From positions 38,535,330 to 38,599,329 of the forward strand of contig CM055879.1 in NCBI GenBank assembly GCA_029582165.1: DNA of 64,000 bases, given 5' to 3'. Of the stretch, positions 1 through 12,644 are shown one piece after another (the stretch's first letter is position 1; every line of letters starts with the position of its first letter). This stretch comes from Portulaca oleracea (lineage: Eukaryota; Streptophyta; Magnoliopsida; Caryophyllales; Portulacaceae). A program made the position numbers and the translations under genes. The notes beneath the pieces were generated by a model that saw only the letters and a list, made by a program, of their open reading frames with translations, made no database searches and was not told the DNA's origin.

Positions 1-186
1 CATTTTATTTAGAGAATTTATTTGGGATGAAGGGAGTATTTGACATTGACCTTTAACCCATGCTCTCAACTCCGAGTCACGACTCGCCGGCTGTTGATGC
101 TTCATAATAGCGGCTGCTTTTCATCATTTTTCGTTTCCAATTCCAGCACATTTGTAGAACAAACCAGAGGCTGAAGTAACACAACA

Positions 187-2839
187 ATGGCGCCTCCTCC
201 TTGTTTCTCTCTTCTCAAACTATTCAGGAGGTCTTTTGTTCGCCCATTTCCTTCTCCAGATGGACATAAACCCCTTGCTTTCTCTACTCTCCCTCTTAAA
301 CCCTACTCTCTTCAAACCCCTTTCCATAATCACCCCACTCTTCTTCACCATCTTACTTCAATCTCCCTCTTTTCTACACCAAAGTTTTGCTTTTTCAGCA
401 CCTCCTCAGGTTCTTCTCAAGACACCCAAGAAGACGAATGTAAGCTGCTCCTTTCTTCTTGAATCTTAATAGTAAAGGGATTTGGGTTGATTCATTTGGA
501 TACTGAGTTTATTGGGTAATTTCTGGCAAAACTTCTTCGATTTCAGGAATGCCCTTATGCTTGTTTCCGCTTCTTTTGGCTCAATTCATGTATGCATCAA
601 CTATAGATAGTATTGAATGCTTGATTGTTTGTTTGTTTCAACCATTTGTTTGCGATTAAGCATACGCATTAGAGCTTCTGGGAAGCAAATTGGAACCTTT
701 TGAAACTGTAATTTCTACTATAGTATTGGATGCCTGACATTTGTGGGGGTTGGGGCTTTGCAGTTGTAGTTTTGAAGTATTTGGTTCATTCATGAATTGC
801 CGTTGGTCTCTGAATTGTGTTCTTGGGTTGTCTTTCTGTTCAACTGCGAATATGAATAAGGCCAGCTTAATCAATGTCTATAATTGCTGCATTTGGCGCT
901 CTGATGCTATTAAAGAAAGTAGAGGAACTCTTTAGGCTTTAGCCCTTGGAAACTTGGTTATGATGCCGCACTCAGACATTCCTAAGCAGATGAAAAGCAT
1001 GCTGAGTTGATCACTCAAAAGTATGCTGGATTGAAACCATTGGAACACTAAGGTGTGCATTCTAGACAAAGACAACCCTCACCAAGTCTTTTATCCTTAA
1101 GCCCATGTCTCCTACAACCATTTTATAGAATCTTCATATGCCTGTAAGTTGCAGTAGATTGCCGTGGTCAAATTATCCTTTACAACAACAACAACAATCC
1201 CTAGAGCAGTCCGCTAATGTGAGGTTTGAGATCTAGATGTAATCAACCTTCCCCATGCATGGAAATGCATGAAAAGGCTGATTTCGGCAGACCCAGAATT
1301 AGATGATTAATGTTACTACCCAACTGTGTGATTAAACATTTTCAATATTGTGTTCTTACAGTCTTACTCTCACTCAGGGTGTCCTACAACAGTTTGGAGT
1401 GTTAAGTATTAGTATGCACTGCCAAAAAGTTGTTGTATTAGTTCATTCTATTTTCTTGTTCTTGACTCAATTGTATTGTTTTAGATGAGACAGAGGGAGA
1501 TATGGTCATTGAGGAATGGGAAGAAGAGGATGAAACTGAGCCAGAGGTACTTGACACAATTTGGATTCAGCAGAGTGGGAGAGCAATTGTATTTGTCTTT
1601 GCCTAGCCATGCTCTAACTTCTGAATTGGACATTTGCAATTCTTAGATGGGCGACGGAGGTGCTGGTGGTGGAATTGTGCTCCAAAATGTCCCTTGGGGT
1701 GAACAAGTTCTATCTATAGCTCGAGAAGTCCTGTTGGAATTCGGTGATGACATAAAACTGTATTCGTTCAAGACTACTCCTCGTGGATACATTTACATCA
1801 GGCTTGACAAACTCACAAACGAGTAAGTTTTCTTCGTGTTTGAAGTGGTTTATTTATCCCGTGCAAGTCTCATGATCTTGTTTTCTGGGCTTCTGGATAT
1901 ACAATCGATTTTTGGGAAGCTCGTATAGCAGCAAGTCTCTGTTAATTGGCCCTGCCTGAGTGTGCCATTTATAGATATGAATGATCAATTAATTATATGT
2001 ACACATATTCAGCTATGGCTGCCCTAGCATGGAGGAAGTGGAAAGCTACAGTAGGAAATACAAGAAACGGTTAGATGAAGAAGGATCAAAGGGACACATA
2101 CCAGATGATCTAGCTCTTGAGGTAAGTGTCCTATGTAACTTTTGCTCCATGGATCGTTCATTTATGGTGTGGTTGGTTGGAAAACTTTCTTGGAAAAGTC
2201 AATCAACATTCCCTTATCAGCAAATTTTCCCATGTTTGGTGGAGGGCAAAAATTTGATGTGGGGCCATTATTTCGCTTTCAAGCTCTGTAAACTTTTGGC
2301 GGTGGATGGGAAAAGTGCCATCGCACCTTTAATCTCAATTTAAAGATCGTTTTTGCATGGACAATTAGGATCTAATGGTGTATCATGCTATTTCCCGGAA
2401 GATATCTTCACCATAGCTTCCTCCAACAAAATCTTTCTTGGAAACTACCAAACGAACGCACCCTCAGTCTCAATTTAAAGATCTTTTTTGCGTAGACAAT
2501 TAGGATCTAACGGTGCATTATGCTCTTTCCCTGAAGGTATCTTCACCAGGGGCAGAGCGTTTGCTAAAAGTACCAGACGACTTGCATCGGTTTAAGGACT
2601 TCCCTATGGTGGTAACCTACATAGAAGGTGAAACCGAAGCAAAACTGCAGGAAAAAACCGGGGTTTTCTTGCTAGATTCAGTTGACACTGAAACCGAGCG
2701 TTGTGTGTGGAAATTGGCTGATGTTAAAGAGAACCGGGATCCTGCAAGCAAAGGAAGGCCAATGAGCCGCAAACAGAAGGATTGGAGATTGAAACTGCCA
2801 TATTCGACACTAAAGAAGGTGGCATTGTATCTTGATTAG
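187..2839 (+). CDS. RimP-family (UPF0090/DUF150) ribosome maturation factor-like protein, organellar
   Basis: Five coding exons by GT-AG junctions: 187-439, 1485-1546, 1647-1822, 2013-2121, 2537-2839 (903 nt, 300 aa). Residues 1-80 are rich in Ser, Pro, Phe and Leu with few acids, like an organelle transit peptide. A short acidic linker (VIEEWEEEDETEPE) follows. Residues about 115-300 match the bacterial RimP fold: the N-terminal alpha/beta domain (VPWGEQVLSIAREVL...) and the hallmark EVSSPGAERLL at the exon 4/5 junction, then the C-terminal SH3-like domain. In bacteria RimP assists 30S maturation; a role in chloroplast or mitochondrial small-subunit assembly is inferred. The ATG at 187 is the first in frame and carries the presequence. 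It stands alone on the plus strand; the nearest gene is 5 kb away. The family call is firm; the organelle is not settled. Confidence 0.88.
2329..2545 (+). repeat. Imperfect direct duplication in RimP intron 4 covering the splice acceptor
   Basis: About 85 bp at 2329-2415 (CTCAATTTAAAGATCG...TTCCCGGAAGATATCTTCACC) recurs at 2462-2547 (CTCAATTTAAAGATCT...TTCCCTGAAGGTATCTTCACC). The second copy includes the real AG at 2535-2536 and the first bases of exon 5, so the first copy is a decoy acceptor. Confidence 0.75.
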
Positions 2840-4425
2840 AGATAGACGATGGCCTTTTTTGCCTGTTCCTCACATAGTTTTCTCGTGCTGGGTTTTTGAT
2901 GAACCGAGATTAGCATAGTTTAGTTCATATGAGCTTCTTGCTTCTGTGTAGCAAAGGATGTGGTTATGCAGGGTAGTATTGTTTTAGTCCACTTTTGAGC
3001 ATCTTGCATAAGCAACTGTGCACATTCTAATGAAAATTATGAAATGAAAGAAATCCCTGCCACTGGGCCCAAATTGTAGTTAATACAGTTAAAATTTTCC
3101 TAAAACAGAGCTAAGATCTGGATATAATTAGCTTTATTTCAACAATATATTTACTTGCAAAAAACCGATTTTAAGACATTCAAGTTCAGAGAAAGGGAAA
3201 AAATGTTAAAGTCAATGTCTGAATCTCATATTATCTTAAACAAGTAACCTGAGTCTTGTAGAACTATACAATAATGAAAAGTTTTATTTGTGTATATTGA
3301 ATGGTAAACAGATCAGTCTATTGGGTTCTATTTCAACGGTAATTATTTGGCCGCAAGCTCTATAAATATCAAACTATCTATGATAAATATGACCCATCAA
3401 ACTGTCCACGATGAATATGGTCTGCCAACTTGATAACTTTTACATAAATGTTTTTGCTACCTTCAAAACATGTTTCTTAGTAAAAGGTGTGAAAGATAGA
3501 GATGATAACCAATTATGCTTAAAATAAAAAATGATCATGCTTATCATACGCTAGGGAGCAGGGACATTTTAGAATCTTAGTGACGAATAATGTTGTAGTG
3601 CCTCATAATATTGCCATCCTTTTGATTCTCACAAGTTGCCACAACTCAATTTCAAGAAAATTAGTCCACAAACAAATGCTTACTAAGGTTATAATATAGT
3701 TTACGACAAAATTATATCTAGGATGACAAGTAAAAGCATATTCAAGTTTCAAATGTGTAAGAAATAGATGAAATTCAAACATTGATCATGAATTTCCAAG
3801 TCTCAAAATCTGTCACTTTTCATTTATCACTAATTTCGCAAACCTAATCCATGTGGAATGTCGATTTCAAGGTTGCCCACATAAAAAAAACGAATATTGA
3901 ATAAACAATATTAATGATTAAGAGATCACCAACCTTGACATTTTATAGGCTAGAACATGCCCAAAATTTCAACTTACTATTTTATAGACTATGAAATTCA
4001 AAACATAATTTTGGTAAGCATTGGCAAAGTGACCAGGGAAAGTTGGAATTTGGATGAATTGAGAATCCCACACGAAAATATTAGTCATGTCATTTTAATT
4101 TTTGTTTTGTTGACATTGACATTTTTGAATCATCTTATCATACTATATATACCAATTGTGTGGGCCATTTTTTTCTCTACTAAAAAAAAATAGTGCTAAT
4201 TGGATATGAAAGATATGATAGTTTATTATTCAAACATGAAAAATGACATAGTTATGAGGATTTTAGACACTCAACTATTTATATGTGAGCGAGGCGGCGG
4301 GTAAGAAAGAGCGAGAGAGGGACAATGTTTGTAAAAGTTAAATCACATCATTTAAATATATAATTTTTAATTTTTAATAAGGTATTATAAATAAATAAGT
4401 CATATTAATCATATCACTTACTGCA
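2840..4425. other. AT-rich intergenic region, no gene seen
   Basis: After the RimP 3'UTR the sequence is AT-rich with short, unsupported ORFs only. I recognise no domain and no transposon ends before the MITE near 4.43 kb. Confidence 0.6.
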
Positions 4426-4430
4426 CCGTT

Positions 4431-4614
4431 TTTTTATATAGCGGAATTGCGGTGTGGTAAGTTGCGGTAGATTGCGGAAAGTTGCGGTGTGGTAATTGGA
4501 AATCTTTGGGATTTTAATAGATTGCGATAGATTGCGGTGAGTTGCGATAAATTACGGTAGGTTGTGGTAAATTGCAGTGCGGTAGCTTGCGGTACTACAT
4601 ACAAGAATGGTGCC
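4431..4614. mobile_element. Degenerate Tourist-like MITE of the TTGCGGT family
   Basis: Left end TGCACCGTTTTTTTAT and right end ACAAGAATGGTGCC are imperfect inverted repeats, flanked by TTA and TAA. The interior is a run of degenerate GTTGCGGT / ATTGCGGTAG units, as in the copies at 5.03, 16.2, 17.0, 20.1 and 38.96 kb. Confidence 0.65.
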
Positions 4615-5030
4615 TAAATCTATAAATTTTAAATATATATTATGTAAGGTAAATAAAGAAATGTTAAATAAAGTGTGGGGGTGGCGAAATAAAGCGAGAA
4701 AAAGTAAAAAAAAAATGAAAATGAGGATAATTTTATCACTATTGACTGTACCATAAAAGACCATACATATCCTATGAATATTTCACCATCTCACCAATTG
4801 AATAATTCTTTAGCAAATCATAGTCAAACCATAGGTCATTTCCACATTGAATTGATAGTATACACTATATAGTTTAATTTTAGTACTGTATCTGTTTTTT
4901 TTTAATCTAATTTTTTAAATAATCTTTTCATTTTATGTCATCTTATTAAATTAACCACAACTTTTTATATTGTACCCTTAATAATCGATTTCTTGTTGTA
5001 TTTGACATTGATTTCTTTTCACCCCTTTAA

Positions 5031-5291
5031 GGCCCTGTTCTTTTACGCGGTATTTTGCGGAATGGTGTGGTGATGTGTGGTGGAATTATGGTGGGGTGTG
5101 GTGGAATTGTGGTAGGTTATTGGTATATGGGGTAGGTGAGAGAGAGAATGTAAAAAGTAGAGGAGAAGAGTGAGGAGACAGAAAAGTAAGGAGAGAGAAA
5201 AGTAATGATTTGCGGTAAAATGTGATGAGTTGTGGTAAATTACGGTAGGCTGTGGCACCGCAGTTTGCCAATCGCAGAAAAGAACAGGGCC
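5031..5291. mobile_element. Tourist-like (PIF/Harbinger) MITE, TTGCGGT family
   Basis: Terminal inverted repeats GGCCCTGTTCTTTT and AAAAGAACAGGGCC, 261 bp, with 3-bp direct repeats TAA on both sides (5028-5030, 5292-5294). The 3-bp TWA duplication and GGSC-type terminus are typical of PIF/Harbinger Tourist MITEs. There is no coding capacity. Confidence 0.85.
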
Positions 5292-5294
5292 TAA

Positions 5295-6753
5295 AGGGAG
5301 TATATTACCCTCTTTTTTTTGTGCAGTTGATTAAATAGTTATACATATAAATGGTAAGATGTGGTTAGTTTAGACATATTTGATAAAGTATGGATAATGT
5401 TGATAAATGTGAAAAAATATTTATAATTTTTATTAAGTTATTGTGAATAAGAAGTCACCTAAATCACATCACTTTATTAAATTTATGAATTTTTAAATAT
5501 ATATAACAAGTAAAAGTGGATAAAGTAAGAATATATGGTGTGATGTATAAATAATGCGGATAAATTTAATATTACTGTAGATAAAGTAGGTCCCTCCCGA
5601 AGTAAAGTAAATTGGTTTTAAATTTAAAATCTTTATATGGCTTCTATTTTATAATTTTCTAAACCATAAAAAAGCCAAAAAGTTATATTATTTTTAATGG
5701 AAAGGAAGTCCCCAATGAAAGACTTGTTAGGTCGGAGCATTGAGGTGGCAAATGCTAGAGTTGAATGGGACAAAATATATTGTAAAGGACAAAGCATATA
5801 TGCATGCTAAAGGTATCTCTAGATAAAGCCAAATTTCAAGCACTTCTAAATTCCAACTATTCTCTTTCTCAAAAAAAAATAAAATAATTCCAACTATTCT
5901 CATATTTCTTTGAAAGCTATTCTTTGAAAGCTATGTTGGGTAGTATTTCAATTCTATATAAACTCAAATTTAAAAGTAAATAATTATTTTTTTATTGATA
6001 CTGCTTAGACTTCAAGTAGTTGAGTTCGACTAAAAGATTATTCTACGTCTACTTGGGTTTACTATAAATATTAGGTTATTCAAAATAGTTTGATTTGACC
6101 AAATTATGTGCCTCTTAGGCACCCTTATGAGATCTTTTTTTTGTTTCTATTCCACTTTGAGAATTTTTATTATGAGACTGTAATATCTTTATATTACGTT
6201 ACCATTCCTTTGAGATATGTCTACTTCCGTTATGTTATAACCGTTTGAGATATTTCATTCGTGATCTCGTTGTGTTATACAGCCGTTTGGGAAACTCTTT
6301 GTAATCTCTTCATTATAGTGGATTTTATTTTGCCTCCCGTGATTTTTTTCCTTCCAATTTGAGTTTCTACATAAAAATCTTGTCTTCATCGCCATTACTT
6401 ATATCCCTAAATTAATTATCTTATTTGCTTTCGCTGCAATATTAAATCCAATTCAATCTTTGATCTTTGTCAACCATCCATTTATTATTTTATTTTTAGC
6501 CGTACTTGGAAGTAAAATACTAAAATGTAATTAAATATTTGTTTATAATTTATATTTGTTATACTTTTTCTCAAAAAACAATTTACCCATGGATACACCA
6601 TAAAAGAAAATGAAAAACAGTTCTAATAATGAACAATAGTACTACATTCCGGATAAGAAACAAGACATGTACTGTATTTTCTCTGGCAGGAACTAAAAAA
6701 GAAAAATTATTACTCCTCGATCGTCATCTCTGTCTGACTTTATCCAATTACAT

Positions 6754-6757
<4 letters not shown>
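5295..6757. other. AT-rich intergenic region, nothing recognised
   Basis: Low-complexity AT-rich DNA with short homopolymer runs. No ORF with recognisable content and no paired terminal repeats were found. Confidence 0.55.

Positions 6758-6801
<44 letters not shown>
6758..6801. repeat. (GA)n microsatellite upstream of the PGL gene
   Basis: About 22 uninterrupted GA units, 250 bp upstream of the TATA box at 7011. Confidence 0.95.
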
Positions 6802-6804
<3 letters not shown>

Positions 6805-7010
6805 CGTTTCTATGTGGAGTTCTCTTCTGTTGCCATCGTTGGATGCTTGTGTAGCTACTCTTCTCACGCGTCATATTTCTACCTTCCTCTCTCTCTTTCT
6901 CTAGATTTTTTTTAATAACGTCTTAATTACTGAAATTACTACTTACTAATTACTAATTACTAATGGGGTTAGAGAAAAGGGAATTAGAGGGTGGTTTTCT
7001 TTTTCCCCAT

Positions 7011-7018
7011 TATAAATA
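7011..7018 (+). promoter_or_regulatory. Putative TATA box of the PGL gene
   Basis: TATAAATA lies about 70 bp upstream of the 5'UTR splice donor at 7087 and follows a pyrimidine-rich stretch. The position fits transcription starting near 7040-7050. Confidence 0.6.
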
Positions 7019-7090
7019 CACAATATTTGATGATGCCATCTCCTACCTTCCTCTGCTTCTGCTCCTCTCTCCTTTTTCATTCTACTGTAA

Positions 7091-7091
<1 letters not shown>

Positions 7092-7124
<33 letters not shown>
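7092..7124 (+). repeat. (CT)n microsatellite at the start of the PGL 5'UTR intron
   Basis: CT repeat directly after the likely 5'UTR donor (GTAAGT at 7087). The leader intron would run 7087-7755 and end five bases before the ATG at 7761. Confidence 0.85.
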
Positions 7125-7128
<4 letters not shown>

Positions 7129-7760
7129 GAATGTTCTCTCAAAATAGTTTCTTGGGTTTTTTTTTAACATTTTTCTTCCTTGTGCTCTGATAATTGGTGG
7201 GTTCTGGGTTGTTGAAGAATCTGGGTTTTCTTCAAGTTTTTATTTCAAACTTGTCCCATGATTTAGGATCAATGATTCATGGTTAAAATGTTGGTTCATG
7301 GACCTTGAATTTTCCTCCAAATTGTGTGCTGCATGTATTTATGTATGTATGAATGTTCTGTAAGTTATTGGGAAATTCTTTTAGTTGAACTGTCTATTTG
7401 GGACCTCTAGTTTTGTTGCACCCTCATTAATGTTACCAGTGACTGTGATTAATATGCACAAATGCTAGTTTTAACTCTTTAAAATGACACAAAAATGGAA
7501 ACTTTGAAGATGCAAACTTCATCATATCAAGTTTCTGCTTTTGCCAAGTCATTGCTTTCTGCATACTGTCTATTTGGGTAATTGAGTTTCTAGTTTACAT
7601 ATTGTCAGAGTATAAAAACATCCTTATTCCTTAGAGTCCTTCAATATGAACTTAAGCTTTTAATTGTGTTGGTTCTTGCACACATTTGTTGATTTGGTTT
7701 GTTGATTCATTACCTCTTAGTTTGATTATGATCAGTCCATATTAATTTCCTGTAGGAACC

Positions 7761-10185
7761 ATGTCATTTTCTCGAGTCGAAACGAGTAGGGGAGAATTAA
7801 GGATTCATGAAAGTATAGATGATCTTAGTGCAGACTTACTGGAGTACATATCAGAACTATCAGATGCATCAGTGAAAGAGAGGGGTGTCTTTGCCATTGC
7901 TTTATCTGGTGGTTCTCTCATTGGTTTATTGGGGTGAGTATATATATACATTTGTTCTTCTGTCTTTTCAATACTCAATAATAATGCCCCTTTTGCTTTG
8001 AATTCTGTCTCAAACTCAATTTCTTATGGTGGGAATCAGAAAGCTTTGTGAGGGACCTTACATCAAGACTATAGACTGGAGTAAGTGGTACATATTCTGG
8101 GCCGATGAGCGCGTCGTGCCCAAGACTCATACTGATAGCAACTATAAACTGGCCAAGGATGGACTCTTGACCAAGGTGAGTACCTTAATGAATTGTATCG
8201 TGATCGGAGTCAAATTCTTCATCTAATGTTTAGCTTGGTAGTTAAAGATGAATGTCTTGTTGTCAGGAGTAAAATGAAGAGAAAATCTTGTAGGTTGCTT
8301 TTATGGTGTCTTGTCTCAAAGTTAGAATGTCTTGTTGGTAGTTAAAAACGAGTTGGGGTGATGTTAAGTTCTCCACCAAAGTTCAAATCTTGGTGAAAAC
8401 AAATATTTTTTTCCATCCGTGGAAATTTTGGGGTTGATGGGCCATGTTTGTCATGACAATTGGTACTTACCATTGCCGTGAGCCTTAGAGCTTACGGGTG
8501 GGTACAATTCATAGAAGACCTGTTCTTTGGATATGTTACACTAACATATTCAATCCAATTCAATCCAATCCAAACTTATCCAAACCTTACACAATTTCCC
8601 AAAAAAAATCCTCTCTAAAAACACAATTCCCCAAAAAAGCATCATAATTTATCCAATTCAATCCATCCAAAGAATAAAGGTATGCTTGTTATTGGCAGTT
8701 TATTGTAGAGCTTGTTGGTTCCTACACATATGGAATCGGGTCATCTTTCTTACCCTTTATGAAAGAAAAATGAAGAGAAAATGTCGGTTCTTAAGAAAGA
8801 GAATATTAGATTTGTCATGTTTGTTTCATGCATATTTTTCTTGAGCTCATACTTGGTGATCATTTTATTTACTTGTACAGTTGCTTGATGCTGAAATGTG
8901 ATTGTTCATTTTCATGCTGTGCAATATAACGTACGTGAGCTACCCCATTCCATTAACTTCCTGTGCTGTAGTTTTCTGTGTGGCCTTCATACCCAGACTG
9001 TCTTAAATAGAGTGTTTGATCCTCTGATTGAGCACGTTCGAATTGTATTATTTGACTGTTTTGTCCGGATTTAATTTCTGTTCATTACTTATTGCTTGCA
9101 TAGTTTGTTGATGCTGAAATGCAATTGTTCATTTTCATGTTTCATAACATAATTAACATTCAGTACATTCCTCTGAAATTACCGCGCTTGAATTTCCGTT
9201 TGGCTGGTCTGGGTTGCTCTGCCTTGTGTGAAGAATGCAAATGTATTTTTGCTTAAGTCATGATATTAGGTGACACAATTGAAAATAGTGGTTACTGCAT
9301 AAAAATTGTAATTTCGTTGCCATATACTACTATGATATAGCATACATCCATGTCATTTGTCACGTCTTCGACTTCAGGTCAGTGTCATCTGAGTACTATT
9401 AACAAACATTTTTTGCATTCGGGGGCCTATTTATTTGATTAAGACTGGGCAACTTTCCGATATTAATCTTTTAGGACCATTTTTGTTGTTGACAGTAATG
9501 TCTAAAGCGAAATGATTTCGTCGGCTATTTTGGCCCTTTCGGACTGAACAGGCTACTTGGCTACAGTCCAATATTCATCTTTTAGGACCATTTTTCTTGA
9601 TGACAGTAATGTCATATATTACCTTACTAGATAGACCGGAAAGTATCTGATAAAGATTATTTGTATAATTTCCAAAACTCTCAGGTGCCCGTCATTTCCA
9701 GCCACGTGCACTCCATCAACGACTCCTTGTCCGCAGAGGAGGCTGCGAGCGAGTACGAGTTTGGGATCCGCCAGCTGGTCAAGACCCGCGTGATCAGCGT
9801 GTCTGACATCAGCGACTGTCCGAAGTTCGACCTGATCCTTCTAGGGGTGGGGCCCGACGGGCACGTGGCTTCCCTTTTTCCAAACCACCCGGCATTGGAG
9901 GCCCAACACGAATGGGTCACGTTCATCACGGACTCCCCCAAGCCTCCTCCGGAAAGGATCACCTTCACAATCCCCGTCATCAACTCTGCGTCCCACGTGG
10001 CCATGGTGGTCACCGGTGGGGCCAAAGCGGACGCTGTCCACCTGGCAATTGATGACGTGGATGCGGGGCCCGAGGAGGAAGCGTCGTCGGTGGTGCCAGC
10101 TAGGATGGTCCGTCCGACCAATGGGAAGTTGGTGTGGTTTTTGGACAAGGAAGCTGCTTCGAAACTCGAGGGGGTAGGGTTTTGA
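7761..10185 (+). CDS. PGL: 6-phosphogluconolactonase (cytosolic type)
   Basis: Coding exons 7761-7933, 8040-8175 and 9685-10185 (810 nt, 269 aa), plus a 5'UTR intron. The enzyme hydrolyses 6-phosphoglucono-delta-lactone to 6-phosphogluconate in the oxidative pentose phosphate pathway. Family motifs appear in order: [13 protein letters not shown] (phosphate/substrate loop), [19 protein letters not shown], and [19 protein letters not shown], which includes the active-site His region. Length matches the unfused 255-270 aa plant enzymes. There is no transit peptide (it starts [13 protein letters not shown]), which suggests a cytosolic or peroxisomal isoform. The C-terminus EGVGF is not a PTS1. 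Intron 2 is long (1,509 bp). Exon 3 is markedly more GC-rich than the surrounding DNA. Confidence 0.95.
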
Positions 10186-11554
10186 CAGTAGGGTTTGTGG
10201 TCCTCTATGTTGTCATTAACCCTGAGTTTGGTTGAGGTCTTGTCGATGAGAAAGAGTTTAATAACTGGGGGGTGAATTGTTATCAGTTTTTTGTTGGTTG
10301 GTTTTTGCTTCTCAAGTGGCAGAATTTAGGACAGACAAAATACTCAAAATTGCTTAGATTAATGTAATAGGTAGCCTGGGTGGTGAATTGGTTTTTGCAA
10401 TGTTGTGTAGGGAGGTTTAATTCTTGTAAATTGGTGTCTCTTGTCAAAATTGGTGTAAATTTTGTAGCTGAAAGCAGCAAAAATGTTGCAAAAAATTTTC
10501 CCTTTGAATTTCATTTGCCCTGTTTTTTTTTTTTTAAATTTTTAATTTTTAAAAATTATTTATTATCTGAGATGGGATTCCTAATCTGATAACGATAATA
10601 TGTGGAATAAACAGAAATATATAATTAGAGAAGCATTCTCTCAGATTTAATAAACTAATACTGTTTCATGTTTATCAAGAAAAATTATTGGCGTTAGGTC
10701 ACACTATCTTGTAGAATATTTTTTTGTTGGATAAGAGTGGATCATATGAGTATGATTAATTTAATCAGCACATCCAATAATGCATTGCACCAAATGTTTA
10801 ACTGTGAAACCACTAACTAAAGCAGAAGAAAAATGATTAATTCTTAAATATACTGTTATTAGGTATATAAACAAAATCACTATCTTAATAGCATAATATT
10901 GTTATTTTTGATACACTTATGACAATGCTTTTTGTATTATCAAATTTTAAAATTTTACTCTGTTGCTATGCCCTCCACTCCAGTCATTTTGTCCAAGATG
11001 GAGTTCATGAACAAATGAGTTTTGACCGGAAAATGCTTTTCGTATTACCTAACCATCAATCAGTTGATACACTTATGGAGTTTGTTAGCTGCGTATGAAA
11101 AGCATTTCCCGGTCAAGAGTCGGTTCGTTCATTCATTCATTCACTGTGATGGTGTAAAAGCAAATCTGTTAGAGCTACATGGAGAGATGATTCCTCACTG
11201 TGATTGCCCTTTGTATCTTGAGTTAAGTAAATTAGCCTTTGTAAATAACTCCATGGAGACATGACCAACAGGGTTAATACTAACATAGTAACATAGGTGT
11301 GGAAAAATAATATGATAGAATCGGGAACCATGCCTCTTTAGTTTCCCACCTTTTTATGGAACGCTAAGGTTATGAGTTTGTTATTCGTCGCCCCTATTAC
11401 ATGGTTTTCACTTTCCATCCCGCTTATATTGGTTTGTCCAAAATGAAAATATATTATTTTATAAAGAGAACTAGAATTTGTGTTCATGAATAAGAGTTAA
11501 CATGACAAAGAATGTAATTGGGAAGTGAGCCTGACTTAATTGTCTTAATTATCA
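10186..11554. other. PGL 3'UTR followed by AT-rich intergenic DNA
   Basis: The first 200-300 bases are probably 3'UTR. The rest is AT-rich with no recognisable coding or transposon signal up to the TSD of the LTR element at 11555. Confidence 0.55.
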
Positions 11555-11559
11555 TCATT

Positions 11560-12432
11560 TGATGGATATTCGCTTAGCTTTGGTCTCACCTTTGGGGACC
11601 CTAAGTTCACGGTGGGTACATGACGTCCAAGCAAGCAAATGGGGAGCAAAGTCACGTGAAAGAAGTCCATGGAAATATATAAGTCACGTGAAAGAGAAGT
11701 CCATAAGAAGTTTTAGTAATATTTGTGCTAAGTTTGTTATAGTATTTGTATTTTCCTTATTAATAGCTAAGTTTGTTAGATTGCATAAAGACAAGTTAAT
11801 ATTGCATTTTCCTAGTTTAGCTTAGGCGTCAATCTAGAGGAGTATAGAAGAGTTTAGAAGAGTTAGGAGAGTCTAGAAGGAAAGAATCCTATTAGGATTC
11901 AACCTCAGTTACTTAGACGCCAATTTTTATAACCAATCCTAGTAGGATTAGGAAAGCCAAAGGGAATCCTAGAAGGATTCATCCTTAGGCTGCTTAGGCA
12001 CCAAGTTTAGTAATCCTAAAAGGATTAGGTCTTAGTCTAATATAAATAGGGGATAACTTGTAACGTTTTAGAGACGCAACTTTTAAATTGAATACAAAAA
12101 AACGAGCTTCTCCTCACTCAGAGAGTTTCCCTCTTTCCTTTTCTACTATTGTATCTTAAATTGGCTATTCAAATGGTCAAGTAGAGCTTGTCTCTTTTAC
12201 TTAGAAGGTGCTTCTGTAACTAAGTAGAAGAACAAGAAGCCTTAGGGATTCAACTTGTGGTGTTTCTGTATCAAGTTCAATTCTCTTAAACTATCCAAAG
12301 TTTTTATTTTTATTAATCTATCCCTACAAACCCTAGGATTTACGTGATACTACTTATACCCTTAGATTGGTTGCACGTCACCCTCTTGATGTGTAATTGA
12401 TCAAACCCTAGCTTTGCACCAATTATACGTCA
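11560..12432 (+). repeat. 5' LTR of the non-autonomous gypsy-type element
   Basis: It carries a TATA box (TATAAATAGG at 12041) for transcription of the element. It is a direct repeat of the 3' LTR at 13544-15848 and contains several GATTC/AATCC-type short repeats around 11880-12040. Confidence 0.92.
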
Positions 12433-12436
12433 AAAT

Positions 12437-12450
12437 TGGTATTAGAGCTA
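12437..12450 (+). promoter_or_regulatory. Primer binding site for initiator tRNA-Met (diverged)
   Basis: TGGTATTAGAGCTA lies four bases after the LTR end, one base off the common plant TGGTATCAGAGC. Confidence 0.8.
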
Positions 12451-12644
12451 ACCTACCCTCCTGGTGAGTTAATCCTTGATTCCATTTAAGCCCAAACACA
12501 ATCCTTTTTTTCCCTCCACAAAAGAACCTTAGCCATGTTGTCCAACAAACCTTCATCTCAAAAGAGTGATCAGATTTTGAAGGAGGAAAAGAGATTGAGG
12601 AGATTGAGACGTGAGTATAAACTCCTTAACCTCAAGGTATTACA

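Noticed and set aside
3957..4193. Hydrophobic plus-strand ORF near 4 kb
   Set aside because: AT-rich sequence gives Ile/Leu/Phe-rich ORFs by chance; no start context, no homology seen and no splice partner.
5043..5271. Minus-strand ORFs rich in His and Thr
   Set aside because: They fall inside the Tourist-like MITE; the repeat units produce the biased residues.
9681..10148. Long open frame on the minus strand (155 codons)
   Set aside because: It lies opposite the GC-rich last exon of PGL. The plus-strand frame carries clear lactonase motifs, so the minus frame is a shadow.
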